A DNA stretch of 46,840 bases. Source: DATILI01 sp035476635. GTDB lineage: Bacteria > Pseudomonadota > Gammaproteobacteria > Burkholderiales > Burkholderiaceae_C. The translations under genes and the position numbers were made by a program. Below the pieces are notes generated by a model, which saw nothing but the letters and a program-made list of their open reading frames with translations, was not told where the DNA came from and did not search any database. This document shows positions 34,334 to 45,120 of this stretch, in pieces. The DNA lies in contig DATILI010000103.1 in NCBI GenBank assembly GCA_035476635.1, forward strand, positions 1 to 46,840, read 5' to 3'. How positions within the stretch are numbered: position 1 is the stretch's first letter; every line of letters starts with the position of its first letter.

Positions 34334-34804
34334 GTGAGCATCAACGCAACCCTGTTCGTCCAAGCCATCGTTTTTGCGATTCTGGTGTGGTTCACGATGA
34401 AATTCGTGTGGCCCCCAATCGCCGCTGCGCTGGACGAACGCGCCAAGAAAATCGCCGACGGCCTCGCTGCCGCCGACAAGGCCAAGTCCGAGTTGTCCTC
34501 CGCCAACAAGCGCGTGGAAGAAGAACTGGCCAAGTCGCGCAATGAGACCGCACAACGCCTGGCCGATGCCGAGCGCCGTGCGCAAGCCATCGTGGAAGAA
34601 GCCAAGTCCAAGGCGACCGAGGAGGGCAACAAGATCGTTGCCGCTGCCAAGGTCGAAGCCGAACAGCAAGCCGTGAAGGCCCGTGAAGTCCTGCGCGAGC
34701 AAGTGGCGGCACTGGCCGTCAAGGGCGCCGAGCAGATTCTCCGCAAGGAAGTCAATGCCGGTGTCCACGCTGATCTGCTGAGTCGCCTGAAGACCGAGCT
34801 GTAA
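34334..34804 (+). CDS. atpF: ATP synthase F0 subunit b, GTG start
   Basis: The peripheral stalk subunit, 156 residues. An N-terminal membrane helix (LFVQAIVFAILVWFTMKFVW) is followed by a long charged coiled coil that reaches the end. The start is GTG at 34334 after an AAAGGG ribosome-binding site. It is 38 nt after atpE and 9 nt before atpH. Confidence 0.97.
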   Translation: MSINATLFVQAIVFAILVWFTMKFVWPPIAAALDERAKKIADGLAAADKAKSELSSANKRVEEELAKSRNETAQRLADAERRAQAIVEEAKSKATEEGNKIVAAAKVEAEQQAVKAREVLREQVAALAVKGAEQILRKEVNAGVHADLLSRLKTEL

Positions 34805-34813
34805 GAGGACACC

Positions 34814-35344
34814 ATGGCTGAACTCGCCACCATTGCCCGACCCTACGCTGAGGCGCTGTTCAAGGCGTCGGCATCCGATCTCAATGGCGCTACCGCGTGG
34901 GTCGAAGCGCTCGCGGCAATTGCGGCCAATCCGCAGTTGCAGCAGTTCGCCGACAGCCCCAAGGTGACCGCGCCCCAGGTGTTCGACGTGATCGCCGCTG
35001 TCACCAAGACGGCGCTGCCGGACACGGCGAAGAACTTCCTGCGCACCGTGATCGAGAACGGACGCCTGAGTGTCCTGCCGGAAATCGCAGCGCAATTCCG
35101 TGCGTTGAAGAATGCCCAGGGCGGCTCTTCGGACGCCGTGGTCTACAGCGCTTTCCCGATCGACGGTACGGCGCTGGCTGATCTTGCAGCAACGCTGGAA
35201 AAGCGTTTTGGCCGCAAGCTCAACCTCCGTGTTGAACTTGAAGCAGCGCTGATCGGCGGCATTCGCGTGGTGGTGGGTGACGAGGTGCTGGACACCTCCG
35301 TCAAGGCCCGCCTGGAACAAATGAAAGTGGCCTTAACCGCCTAA
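34814..35344 (+). CDS. atpH: ATP synthase F1 subunit delta
   Basis: A 176-residue stalk-linking protein. The N-terminal helical domain starts AELATIARPYAEALFKAS. The C-terminal part ALIGGIRVVVGDEVLDTSVKARL is the most conserved stretch of the family. The ATG follows GAGGACACC. It joins subunit b to the top of the alpha/beta hexamer. Confidence 0.96.
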   Translation: MAELATIARPYAEALFKASASDLNGATAWVEALAAIAANPQLQQFADSPKVTAPQVFDVIAAVTKTALPDTAKNFLRTVIENGRLSVLPEIAAQFRALKNAQGGSSDAVVYSAFPIDGTALADLAATLEKRFGRKLNLRVELEAALIGGIRVVVGDEVLDTSVKARLEQMKVALTA

Positions 35345-35389
35345 TCCGCGGCGAAGGCCTCGGCTAACCAAAGAAAGAAGGAAAGAGTC

Positions 35390-37003
<1,614 letters not shown>

Positions 37004-37026
37004 TCTCTATCGAATAGGAGCCGACT

Positions 37027-37902
37027 GTGGCTGCAGGAAAAGAGATACGCGGCAAGATCAAATCGGTGGAAAACACCAAGAAGATCACCAAGGCCATGGA
37101 AATGGTCTCGGTTTCCAAGATGCGCAAGGCGCAGGAACGGATGCGCCATGCCCGGCCGTACGCCACCAAGATCCGCGACGTTGCGGCCAATCTTGGCAAG
37201 GCCAACCCGGAGTACACGCACCCGTTCATGAAATCGAACGACGCCAAGGTCGCCGGCTTCATCGTGGTGACCAGCGACAAGGGCTTGTGCGGAGGCTTGA
37301 ACACCAACCTGCTGCGCGTCGTGACTTCCAAGTTGCGCGACTTGCAAAACGCGGGACAGACCTCGCGCGCAGTGGCGATCGGCAACAAGGGCCTGGGCTT
37401 CCTGAACCGCATTGGTGCGCAGGTCGTTTCCCATGTGACGCAGTTGGGTGACACGCCGCACCTGGACAAGCTGATTGGTCCGGTCAAAGTCTTGCTTGAT
37501 GCTTATGCCAAGGGTGAAGTGAACGCCGTGTACTTGTCGTACACCAGGTTCATCAACACCATGAAGCAGGAGCCGGTGGTCGAGCAACTGCTGCCGCTGT
37601 CGGCCGACAAGATGCAGGCCGATGCCAAGGAGGCAGGAAGCCACGGCTGGGACTACATCTACGAGCCGGATGCGCAGACCGTGATCGACGAACTGCTGGT
37701 GCGCTACGTGGAAGCGCTGGTGTACCAGGCGGTGGCCGAGAACATGGCGTCCGAGCATTCAGCGCGCATGGTGGCCATGAAATCAGCTACCGACAATGCC
37801 GGCAATGTGATCGCCGAGCTCAAGCTGGTCTACAACAAGACGCGCCAGGCGGCGATCACGAAAGAGCTTTCGGAGATCGTGGCCGGGGCCGCAGCCGTCT
37901 AG
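37027..37902 (+). CDS. atpG: ATP synthase F1 subunit gamma, GTG start
   Basis: The central rotor shaft, 291 residues. AAGKEIRGKIKSVENTKKIT at the N-terminus and SEHSARMVAMKSATDNAGNV near the C-terminus are the paired coiled-coil signatures. VVTSDKGLCGGLNTNLLR is also conserved. The start is GTG at 37027 with AGGAG upstream. Position between atpA and atpD is standard. Confidence 0.98.
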   Translation: MAAGKEIRGKIKSVENTKKITKAMEMVSVSKMRKAQERMRHARPYATKIRDVAANLGKANPEYTHPFMKSNDAKVAGFIVVTSDKGLCGGLNTNLLRVVTSKLRDLQNAGQTSRAVAIGNKGLGFLNRIGAQVVSHVTQLGDTPHLDKLIGPVKVLLDAYAKGEVNAVYLSYTRFINTMKQEPVVEQLLPLSADKMQADAKEAGSHGWDYIYEPDAQTVIDELLVRYVEALVYQAVAENMASEHSARMVAMKSATDNAGNVIAELKLVYNKTRQAAITKELSEIVAGAAAV

Positions 37903-37944
37903 GCTGCTCCGAATACTCGGTTTAAATTTTATTGGAGCAAAAAT

Positions 37945-39360
37945 ATGGCTCAAGTTCAAGACAAAGTTCAAGGCAAGATCGTCCAATGTATCGGCGCCGT
38001 CGTGGACGTGGAATTCCCGCGCGACAAGATGCCCAAGATCTATGACGCGCTGAAGATGGACGGCACGGCCCTGACGCTGGAAGTGCAGCAGCAGCTCGGC
38101 GACGGCATCGTGCGTACCATTGCGCTCGGTTCGTCCGACGGCCTGCGCCGCGGCAACATGGTCTACAACACCGACAAGCCGATCACGGTGCCGGTTGGCA
38201 AGGCCACGCTGGGCCGCATCATGGACGTGCTGGGCAACCCGATCGACGAGCGCGGCCCGGTGTCTTCAGAGCTGTCCGCTTCGATCCACCGCAAGGCTCC
38301 CGCCTATGACGAACTCAGCCCCTCGCAAGAGCTGCTGGAAACCGGCATCAAGGTGATTGACTTGGTGTGCCCGTTCGCCAAGGGCGGCAAGGTCGGCCTG
38401 TTCGGCGGCGCCGGCGTGGGCAAGACCGTGAACATGATGGAGCTCATCAACAACATCGCCAAGGCGCACTCGGGCTTGTCCGTGTTTGCCGGCGTCGGTG
38501 AGCGTACCCGTGAAGGCAACGACTTCTACCATGAAATGGCCGATTCCGGCGTGGTGAAGCTGGACAACCTGCCTGAATCCAAAGTGGCCATGGTGTACGG
38601 CCAGATGAACGAGCCCCCGGGCAACCGGCTGCGCGTGGCGCTGACCGGCCTGACCATCGCCGAGTCCTTCCGCGACGAAGGCCGCGATGTGCTGTTCTTC
38701 GTGGACAACATCTACCGCTACACGCTGGCCGGTACCGAAGTGTCCGCGCTCTTGGGCCGTATGCCTTCCGCCGTGGGCTACCAGCCGACGCTGGCCGAAG
38801 AAATGGGCCGCCTGCAAGAGCGCATCACCTCCACCAAGGTCGGCTCGATCACTTCCATCCAGGCCGTGTACGTGCCGGCCGATGACTTGACCGACCCGTC
38901 GCCTGCCACGACCTTCGCCCACTTGGATTCCACCGTGGTGCTGAGCCGTGACATTGCCGCCCTGGGTATCTACCCCGCCGTGGACCCGCTGGACTCCACC
39001 AGCCGCCAGCTCGATCCGCTGGTGGTGGGCGAAGACCACTACAACACGGCCCGTGCCGTGCAGGGTACGCTGCAGCGCTACAAGGAACTGCGCGACATCA
39101 TCGCGATTCTGGGCATGGACGAGCTGGCGCCTGAAGACAAGCTGGCTGTGGCCCGCGCGCGCAAGATCCAGCGTTTCCTGTCGCAGCCGTTCCATGTGGC
39201 AGAAGTGTTTACCGGTTCGCCCGGCAAGTACGTGCCGCTGGCCGAAACCATCCGCGGCTTCAAGATGATCAACGCTGGCGAGTGCGACCACCTGCCCGAG
39301 CAGGCCTTCTACATGGTCGGCACCATCGACGAAGCCTTTGAAAAGGCCAAGAAGGTTTAA
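37945..39360 (+). CDS. atpD: ATP synthase F1 subunit beta
   Basis: The catalytic subunit, 471 residues. The P-loop is GGAGVGKT at 154-161. VGERTREGNDFYHEM carries the catalytic Glu, and LLGRMPSAVGYQPTL and PADDLTDPSPATTFAHLD are hallmarks. It follows atpG by 42 nt and precedes atpC by 6 nt. Confidence 0.99.
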   Translation: MAQVQDKVQGKIVQCIGAVVDVEFPRDKMPKIYDALKMDGTALTLEVQQQLGDGIVRTIALGSSDGLRRGNMVYNTDKPITVPVGKATLGRIMDVLGNPIDERGPVSSELSASIHRKAPAYDELSPSQELLETGIKVIDLVCPFAKGGKVGLFGGAGVGKTVNMMELINNIAKAHSGLSVFAGVGERTREGNDFYHEMADSGVVKLDNLPESKVAMVYGQMNEPPGNRLRVALTGLTIAESFRDEGRDVLFFVDNIYRYTLAGTEVSALLGRMPSAVGYQPTLAEEMGRLQERITSTKVGSITSIQAVYVPADDLTDPSPATTFAHLDSTVVLSRDIAALGIYPAVDPLDSTSRQLDPLVVGEDHYNTARAVQGTLQRYKELRDIIAILGMDELAPEDKLAVARARKIQRFLSQPFHVAEVFTGSPGKYVPLAETIRGFKMINAGECDHLPEQAFYMVGTIDEAFEKAKKV

Positions 39361-39366
39361 CTCGCC

Positions 39367-39783
39367 ATGAACACCATCCACGTCGATGTTGTGAGCGCCG
39401 AGGAGTCCATCTTCTCGGGCGAGGCCAAGTTCGTGGCCCTGCCCGGCGAAGCCGGTGAACTCGGCATCTATCCGCGCCACACGCCGCTGATCACTCGCAT
39501 CAAGCCCGGCTCGGTGCGGATCGAACTTGAAGACGGCAGCGAAGAGTTTGTCTTCGTCGCCGGGGGCATCCTCGAAGTCCAGCCCAACTGCGTGACCGTG
39601 CTCTCCGACACGGCGATTCGCGGCCAGGACCTGGACGACGAGAAGGCCAACGAGGCCAAGCGTGCTGCCGAAGAAGCGTTGAAGAATGCCAAGAGCGATA
39701 TAGACTTGGCCAAGGCCCAATCTGAACTGGCCGTGATGGCCGCGCAGATTGCGGCGTTGCGCAAGTACCGTCAGAAAAAATAG
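39367..39783 (+). CDS. atpC: ATP synthase F1 subunit epsilon
   Basis: A 138-residue regulator of the F1 motor. The N-terminal beta-barrel has VDVVSAEESIFSGEAKFVAL and GELGIYPRHTPLITRIKPG. The C-terminal helical hairpin, which can inhibit ATP hydrolysis, begins near residue 90 and is complete. It is the last gene of the operon, with a terminator 29 nt downstream. Confidence 0.98.
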   Translation: MNTIHVDVVSAEESIFSGEAKFVALPGEAGELGIYPRHTPLITRIKPGSVRIELEDGSEEFVFVAGGILEVQPNCVTVLSDTAIRGQDLDDEKANEAKRAAEEALKNAKSDIDLAKAQSELAVMAAQIAALRKYRQKK

Positions 39784-39811
39784 TCGTGTTGAATTGTCGA
39801 ACTCCAGTTCA

Positions 39812-39842
39812 AGCCTCGGTCGCACAGACCGGGGCTTTTTTT
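39812..39842 (+). terminator. Rho-independent terminator of the atp operon
   Basis: AGCCTCGGTC (39812-39821) pairs with GACCGGGGCT (39827-39836) around GCACA, with one T-G pair, and a run of seven T follows. Confidence 0.95.
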
Positions 39843-39948
39843 GTGGAGAATATGCCGTACGTAACAGGTGCTTACGGTCGATCACAGTCAAAAACGGACG
39901 ATTTGGTTAAGCTTCGCGCTCCCTTATCAAACAAGGCAAAGAATAGTA

Positions 39949-40086
39949 ATGCGTAGCCCGGTCTGGATGGATTCGTTGACCCCTGAGCGCCGCGCGCGCC
40001 ATCTGCGCCAGCAGCTCTATCGCCGAGTCGCCGGTGCAATGCTGGTGAGCGTGTTTGTTGTGGGTCTGGTGCTGAGCATCAGCTAG
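39949..40086 (+). CDS. Small membrane peptide (hypothetical)
   Basis: A 45-residue ORF: a basic, arginine-rich half (RRARHLRQQLYRRVAG) and then a single membrane helix (AMLVSVFVVGLVLSI). It sits alone between the atp terminator and the convergent TPM gene. The ribosome-binding site is weak. I recognise no family. It could be a real small membrane protein, but chance cannot be ruled out. The frame also opens upstream at a GTG (39868). Confidence 0.4.
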   Translation: MRSPVWMDSLTPERRARHLRQQLYRRVAGAMLVSVFVVGLVLSIS

Positions 40087-40107
40087 CGCTGCCGGGCTGT
40101 CGAAGTC

Positions 40108-40617
40108 CTATTGCAAGGTTGGCGCATCCGGTTGTTCGTTGTGTCGCATTTCTCCTTGGGCAATCGGGTAGTGCGTCACCAATACAGCGGAAACTTCCTC
40201 TAGAGCCTGGGTCAAGCCGTCTTCGAAGCGCCCGTCGTGGAAAGCCGCTCCCAGGCGCGTGACCATTTCCTTCCATTGCGCGGGCAGCACATGGCGATTG
40301 AGCCCGCGGTCGGCAATCAGCTCGATCGCGTGATCGGCCAGCAACAGGTAGATCAACACGCCGTTGTTGTGCTCGGTATCCCAGACGCGCATTTTCCCGA
40401 ACAAGGTCAGGGCACGCTCCCGTGCGCTTGCGCCGCGCAGCAAATAACTCCACGGCAAGCCGGCCTCGACGCAGATGCGAACCTCACCGGTGTGGCGCTG
40501 CTCGCTGGCCGCGACACGCCGTGTCAAGCGCTCCAGTATCTCGGGCGGCACCGCGCGCCGCGCGTCGGCATCATCTTTCCAGAGGTGTTTGAGAATGCGC
40601 AGCCACTGCTTGAACAT
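40108..40617 (-). CDS. TPM-domain protein (soluble)
   Basis: A 169-residue protein with one TPM domain, found in the TLP18.3/Psb32/MOLO-1 group. RRVAASEQRHTGEVRICVEAG, then VWDTEHNNGVLIYLLLADHAIELIADRG, fit the domain. There is no signal peptide, membrane segment or glycine tail. The ATG follows GGAAGA. It is 11 nt after the YgcG-like gene, which has the same domain, so the two probably act together. Function is unknown. Confidence 0.85.
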   Translation of the reverse strand: MFKQWLRILKHLWKDDADARRAVPPEILERLTRRVAASEQRHTGEVRICVEAGLPWSYLLRGASARERALTLFGKMRVWDTEHNNGVLIYLLLADHAIELIADRGLNRHVLPAQWKEMVTRLGAAFHDGRFEDGLTQALEEVSAVLVTHYPIAQGEMRHNEQPDAPTLQ

Positions 40618-40628
40618 GATGCGTCTTC

Positions 40629-41570
40629 CTACCAGTCACCGGAGGCGCCGCCGCCACCGAAATCGCCACCGCCACCGGAACTGAAGCTGTCGCTGGAACC
40701 GCTGCTGCCGCCGCCCCCACTCCAGCCACCACCGCCCCAGCCGTCGCTGCGCGCGCCGCGGCCCCCCCGGCGCGCGCTTCTGCCGGGCGCCCCGCTGCTT
40801 GTGCCGGAAAGCAGCGCGAACAGCAGCGCGGCAACCGCCGCGGTGATCGCAAGCCAGAACGGCGCGGAGAGGGAAAGCGCCAGCGCACCGATGCCGCCGC
40901 CGGTGGCCAGCGCGCCCAGCTTGCGCCCGAAGATGAACCGTACCAGGCCCCCGGCGACCGGCACCACGACAACCATCGCGAACAGCAGGATGCCGGCAAT
41001 CTCGAACCAATCCGCGCCGTCGCGCAAGCCGAACCGGCTCTCGGAGAGCGCCGGCGCGGGCAGTGCCTCGCCGCTGATGCGTGCAATCAGCTGCTCGGCC
41101 GCGGCGCCCAGGCCACCGGCAAAGTCGCCTTGTCGAAAGCGCGGCGTGATGGCTTCGTCGATGATCTGCCGGGCAGCGAGGTCGGGAACCGCGCCTTCCA
41201 GGGTCTTGGCCACCTCGATGCGCACTTTGCGGTCGTTCTTGGCCACCACCAGCAGCAAGCCGTCGCCCACATCCTTGCGGCCGATCTTCCAGGCGTTGCC
41301 CACGCGGTTGGCATAGCTCGCAATGTCCTCCGGCTGGGTCGTGGCGACCATGAGCAGCACCAGTTGCGTGCCCTTGTCGCGCTCGAAGGCGGCCAGCCGC
41401 GCTTCCAGTCCCTGGCGCTGCGGCTCGTCCAGCGTGCCGGTGGTGTCAATGATGTGGCCGCTTAGGGCCGGTACCGGCTGCAGATCCTGTGCGCCGGTGA
41501 AACCCGCGCCCAGGCTGAGCGCGACAAACAGCAGACCCGCGCGTGCCCATTTGACGAGGATGGCGGGCAC
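40629..41570 (-). CDS. YgcG-like TPM-domain membrane protein
   Basis: A 313-residue protein. An N-terminal signal (AGLLFVALSLGAGFTGAQ) is followed by a TPM domain at about 35-175 (GTLDEPQRQGLEARLAAFER, RKDVGDGLLLVVAKNDRKVRIEVAKTLEGAVPD). Two membrane segments follow (about 192-214 and 220-252), then a tail with repeated Gly and Ser, ending GGASGDW. The start is GTG at 41570 after AGGAG. Tail and topology match the YgcG family next to LemA. Its role is not established. Confidence 0.9.
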   Translation of the reverse strand: MPAILVKWARAGLLFVALSLGAGFTGAQDLQPVPALSGHIIDTTGTLDEPQRQGLEARLAAFERDKGTQLVLLMVATTQPEDIASYANRVGNAWKIGRKDVGDGLLLVVAKNDRKVRIEVAKTLEGAVPDLAARQIIDEAITPRFRQGDFAGGLGAAAEQLIARISGEALPAPALSESRFGLRDGADWFEIAGILLFAMVVVVPVAGGLVRFIFGRKLGALATGGGIGALALSLSAPFWLAITAAVAALLFALLSGTSSGAPGRSARRGGRGARSDGWGGGGWSGGGGSSGSSDSFSSGGGGDFGGGGASGDW

Positions 41571-41582
41571 GCTACAAAGCTC

Positions 41583-42179
41583 CTATTTCTTCTCGAAATT
41601 GACTTGTGGCGGCGTCGAAATCTGTGCTTCGTTCTGCACCGCAAAGCTGGGCTTGGCCGCGTAGCCGAACACCATGGCCGTCAGGTTGCTCGGAAAGCTG
41701 CGCGCCAGTACGTTGTATTCCTGCACGGCCTGGATATAGCGGTTGCGCGCCACCGTGATGCGGTTTTCCGTGCCTTCGAGTTGCACCCGCAGGTCGCTGA
41801 AGCCTTTGTTGGCCTTGAGGTCGGGGTAGCGCTCCACCGTCACCATCAGCCGGCTTAGCGCGCTGCCAAGTTCGCCCTGCGCCGCCTGGAATTTCTGGAA
41901 GGCTTCCGGATTGTTCAGCGTTTCGGGCGAGACCTGGATCGAGGTCGCCTTGGCGCGCGCTTCAACCACCTTCGTTAGCGTTTCCTGCTCGAAGTTGGCT
42001 TCACCCTTGACCGTGGCCACGATGTTCGGCACCAGGTCGGCGCGGCGTTGGTACTGATTGAGCACCTCGCTCCAGGCGGCCTTGGTCTGTTCGTCCAGGC
42101 GCTGAAAATCGTTGTAGCCGCAGCCGCTCAAAGCGGCAAGCGACAGAAGGGAAAAGAGAATGAAGAGCCAGCGTTTCAT
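41583..42179 (-). CDS. lemA: LemA-family lipoprotein
   Basis: A 198-residue protein. The signal has a lipobox (SLAALSGC), and then the LemA fold: QRLDEQTKAAWSEVLNQYQRRADLVPN, NRYIQAVQEYNVLARSFPSN and an FEKK end. LemA proteins are membrane-linked helical bundles of unknown function that are regularly next to TPM proteins, as here. ATG at 42179 is used; the frame is open 16 codons further up. Confidence 0.94.
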   Translation of the reverse strand: MKRWLFILFSLLSLAALSGCGYNDFQRLDEQTKAAWSEVLNQYQRRADLVPNIVATVKGEANFEQETLTKVVEARAKATSIQVSPETLNNPEAFQKFQAAQGELGSALSRLMVTVERYPDLKANKGFSDLRVQLEGTENRITVARNRYIQAVQEYNVLARSFPSNLTAMVFGYAAKPSFAVQNEAQISTPPQVNFEKK

Positions 42180-42219
42180 GTCATGCCTTCCAAGGAGTGG
42201 TGACGGTACCATAGATGGG

Positions 42220-42987
42220 ATGCGCACCGACCCTCTTCAAGCCCTGCAGGCAGCGAGCCGCACAGCGCCTAAAGCGGCGCCCAAGCCCACGGTCCTGATT
42301 GCCGGCGCCGCTGGCGTGCTGGGCAACGAAGTGGTGCGCCGCCTGGTCGGCACGCAACGCCTGGGCGCAACGCACGTCCTGGTGCGCGAACCGCTCCAAT
42401 CTGCGCTGCGCGGCGTCAATGCCCTGGAAGTGAAGGCCGGCGATATGGAGCACTGGCCGCGGCTCCATGCCGATACCGGGCTCATCATGTTCGACCCACC
42501 GCGGCTGTACTACGGCCGTGAGCGCGCATTGTTGACGCCGCAGCCTTCAGAGCTATTGCCGGTGGCGCGCTGGATGCGTGCCTGCGGCGTGCAAACGCTG
42601 GCCGTCGTGCTGCCGCATGCGCAAGGCCGCCTGCCCGACGCCGTCAAGCGAGGGTTGGCCAACCTGGATGAACAGGCCGTGGCGGCGCTGGGGTTCGAGC
42701 GCTTGCTGCTGGTGCGGTCGGCCCAGAAGCCGGTGGAGGCCAAGGCGGGCAAGCTGCTGGAGCGAACGGCGGCCTGGATGCTCTCGGTGGCCAAGTTCAT
42801 GGTGCCGCCCAGCGAGCAGCCGGTGCGCGCCACCAAGGTGGCGGAATTGGTCGATTGGGCCTTGCAAACCGCGCCACCAGGGATTCACGTGGCCCCGCCC
42901 GAGCTGGTCTGGCGCGCCTCGCAAGGCAATGTGCGCGATGTGGTGGCGCAATGGCTGCAAGGCCCCGCGCTGGCGGCGCAGCGCTGA
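42220..42987 (+). CDS. Rossmann-fold protein (NAD(P)-dependent epimerase-like)
   Basis: A 255-residue protein. PTVLIAGAAGVLGNEVVRRL is a dinucleotide-binding GxxGxxG loop. No YxxxK catalytic pair of the short-chain dehydrogenases is obvious, so it may only bind the cofactor. It is divergent from lemA with about 40 nt between starts. A specific role is not visible; relatives are conserved hypothetical proteins in betaproteobacteria. Confidence 0.75.
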   Translation: MRTDPLQALQAASRTAPKAAPKPTVLIAGAAGVLGNEVVRRLVGTQRLGATHVLVREPLQSALRGVNALEVKAGDMEHWPRLHADTGLIMFDPPRLYYGRERALLTPQPSELLPVARWMRACGVQTLAVVLPHAQGRLPDAVKRGLANLDEQAVAALGFERLLLVRSAQKPVEAKAGKLLERTAAWMLSVAKFMVPPSEQPVRATKVAELVDWALQTAPPGIHVAPPELVWRASQGNVRDVVAQWLQGPALAAQR

Positions 42988-43030
42988 ACAGCGGCAAAAT
43001 CGGTATTTCATTCGCCCCGTTCTTAAATTC

Positions 43031-43480
43031 ATGCCCAAAGCCAAGCTCCAGGCCGCCACCGTCGGAGGCAGTGCCGACGACATCGAGGCGGCCTTCTACG
43101 ATGCCCTGCAAAACGGCGACATTGACAAGCTCATGGCCTGTTGGGCCGACGAAGACGAGATTGTTTGCGTGCATCCGGGCGGACCGCGGGTGATCGGCGC
43201 GGCAGCGATACGCGCCGCCTTCGATGCGATGTTTGCCAATGGCAGCATCCGCGCATGGCCGGAACGCGTGCGCAAGGTCGAGTCGCTGGCCAGCGTCGTG
43301 CACAACGTACTGGAGCGCATCGAGATCCTGACCGAGGAGGGCCCTCAGCAGGCCTATGTGATCGCCACCAATGTTTATCACAAGACCGCACAGGGCTGGC
43401 GCATGGTGGCGCACCATGCAAGCCCCGGCACTGCACGCGAGCTGCAGGAGGCCGAAGTCGCGCCGCAAACATTGCACTGA
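43031..43480 (+). CDS. NTF2-like / SnoaL-type protein
   Basis: A 149-residue cone-shaped alpha+beta protein. DIEAAFYDALQNGDIDKLMACW, then ADEDEIVCVHPGGPRVIGAAAI and the C-terminal strand GWRMVAHHASPG, fit the SnoaL/DUF4440 set. These serve as small-molecule isomerases, hydrolases or as binding domains; nothing in the pocket decides which. ATG at 43031 is preceded by open sequence in another gene's shadow. Its TGA directly touches the ATG of the YheT-like gene. Confidence 0.85.
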   Translation: MPKAKLQAATVGGSADDIEAAFYDALQNGDIDKLMACWADEDEIVCVHPGGPRVIGAAAIRAAFDAMFANGSIRAWPERVRKVESLASVVHNVLERIEILTEEGPQQAYVIATNVYHKTAQGWRMVAHHASPGTARELQEAEVAPQTLH

Positions 43481-44500
43481 ATGCCTATTGCGCCTGAACC
43501 CAAGGACCCGCCAGCCCCAAACGTCATGAACTACGCGGCGCCCTGGTGGTTGCCCGGCGGCAATCTCCAGACCATCTGGCCCGCGCTGTACGCGCGCCGG
43601 GTGTTCGGGCCGCATCCGCAATACCGGCGCGAGCGCTGGGACACCGCCGATAACGATTTCATCGATGTGGACTGGCTTGAACATAGTGCCCCCACTCCCA
43701 AGCAACCACTGCTCGTGTTGTTCCACGGCCTGGAAGGCTCCTCACGCAGCCACTACTCCGAAGCCTTCGCCGACTTCGCGCAGGAGCGCGGTTGGGCCTT
43801 TGCGGTGCCGCATTTCCGCGGGTGCAGCGGGGAGCTCAACCGTGCACCGCGCGCCTACCACTCGGGCGACTATGAGGAGGTTGGTTGGATTTTGCAGCGC
43901 TTTCGGGCTTGCCACCATGGAGCGATCGTCGCCGTCGGCGTCTCGCTGGGCGGCAATGCGTTGATGCGCTGGGCTGAAGAAATGGGGGAGGAGGCGAGCA
44001 GGGTGGTTTCTGGCGTCGCCTCGGTCTGCTCGCCCATCGATCTGGCCGCGGGCGGCTGGGCCATCGGGCGCGGCTTCAACCGGCTGGTCTACACCCGCAT
44101 GTTTCTCAACACCATGAGGCCCAAAGCCCTGACCAAGCTGGCGCAGCATCCAGGACTGTTCGACCGCGAGGCATTGATGGCCGCGCGTGATCTTTACGAG
44201 TTCGACAATGTTTTCACCGCGCCGCTGCACGGTTTTCAAAGCACGGACGACTACTGGAAGCGCGCCTCGGCCAAGCCGCATTTGCACCGCATCCGCATTC
44301 CCGCACTGGTGGCCAATGCGCGCAACGATCCTTTTGTACCGGCATGGAGCTTGCCGCAAAGCAGCGAAGTCGGCACACACGTCACGCTATGGCAGCCGGC
44401 GCAGGGTGGCCATGTGGGCTTTCCGCAAGGGCGCGTGCCGGGACACGTGCGGGCGATGCCCGACGTGGTTGGCGGCTGGCTGGCAGCCCATCTGACGTAA
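43481..44500 (+). CDS. YheT-like alpha/beta hydrolase
   Basis: A 339-residue cytosolic hydrolase. WWLPGGNLQTIWPAL is the YheT/ABHD1-3 entry signature. VLFHGLEGSSRSHY is the oxyanion strand, VGVSLGGNAL gives the nucleophile Ser155, and the His is in GGHVGFPQG. The gene begins immediately after the upstream stop, so translation is coupled. Relatives are carboxylesterases or phospholipases; the substrate is unknown. Confidence 0.92.
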   Translation: MPIAPEPKDPPAPNVMNYAAPWWLPGGNLQTIWPALYARRVFGPHPQYRRERWDTADNDFIDVDWLEHSAPTPKQPLLVLFHGLEGSSRSHYSEAFADFAQERGWAFAVPHFRGCSGELNRAPRAYHSGDYEEVGWILQRFRACHHGAIVAVGVSLGGNALMRWAEEMGEEASRVVSGVASVCSPIDLAAGGWAIGRGFNRLVYTRMFLNTMRPKALTKLAQHPGLFDREALMAARDLYEFDNVFTAPLHGFQSTDDYWKRASAKPHLHRIRIPALVANARNDPFVPAWSLPQSSEVGTHVTLWQPAQGGHVGFPQGRVPGHVRAMPDVVGGWLAAHLT

Positions 44501-44559
44501 GAGCATGAGCAACAGGGGCAAAGCACCCTTAGCGCTTCGAATCGAAAGAAAATAGCGCC

Positions 44560-45105
44560 ATGGACGACATCGTCAAGCAAGCCTTGGCCAAATGGCCCAA
44601 TGTGCCGCACTGCTACGGCTGGCTCGGTTTGGACGCGCGCGGCAATTGGTACATGCGCGATGACCGCGTGCAAGCCTTGGGGCCTTTTGCCAACGGAACC
44701 GTGCACAGCAAGGGCTCGCTGCTCAAGCACGACAAGCTGATCGAGTTCATCCACCGCAACTACGAAAGCGATGGCCAGGGCCAGTGGTTTTTCCAGAATG
44801 GCCCCCAGCGTGTCTATGTGGAGCTGGAGGCCACGCCATGGATCTGGCGGGTGGCCAGTGATTTGTCGGTCAATGCGCACACCGGCAGGAGCGCCCAGGT
44901 GCAGCGCTGCATGGTGGATGAGCAAGGCCGGGTCTATCTGCAAGCCGATCTCGGCGTCGGGCTGGTGCATACCCTGGATGTGGTGCAAGCGGCCGACGCC
45001 GTGGAACGCGGCGTGTGGACGCCGGAGGATGTCATTGCGCAGGAGTTGCCGCAGCGCTTTGGCTATGTGCGCAGCCCGGCTGCCCTGAACGGCACCTCAA
45101 AATAG
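44560..45105 (+). CDS. Conserved hypothetical protein
   Basis: A 181-residue cytosolic protein with no membrane segment. I do not recognise a named family. Its motifs are HCYGWLGLDARGNWYMRDD, GSLLKHDKLIEFIHRNYESD and WFFQNGPQRVYVELEATPWI. It is 59 nt after the YheT-like gene and ends at a strong terminator shared with the cytochrome c gene. Confidence 0.82.
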   Translation: MDDIVKQALAKWPNVPHCYGWLGLDARGNWYMRDDRVQALGPFANGTVHSKGSLLKHDKLIEFIHRNYESDGQGQWFFQNGPQRVYVELEATPWIWRVASDLSVNAHTGRSAQVQRCMVDEQGRVYLQADLGVGLVHTLDVVQAADAVERGVWTPEDVIAQELPQRFGYVRSPAALNGTSK

Positions 45106-45120
45106 ATCGCAGAAAACGAA

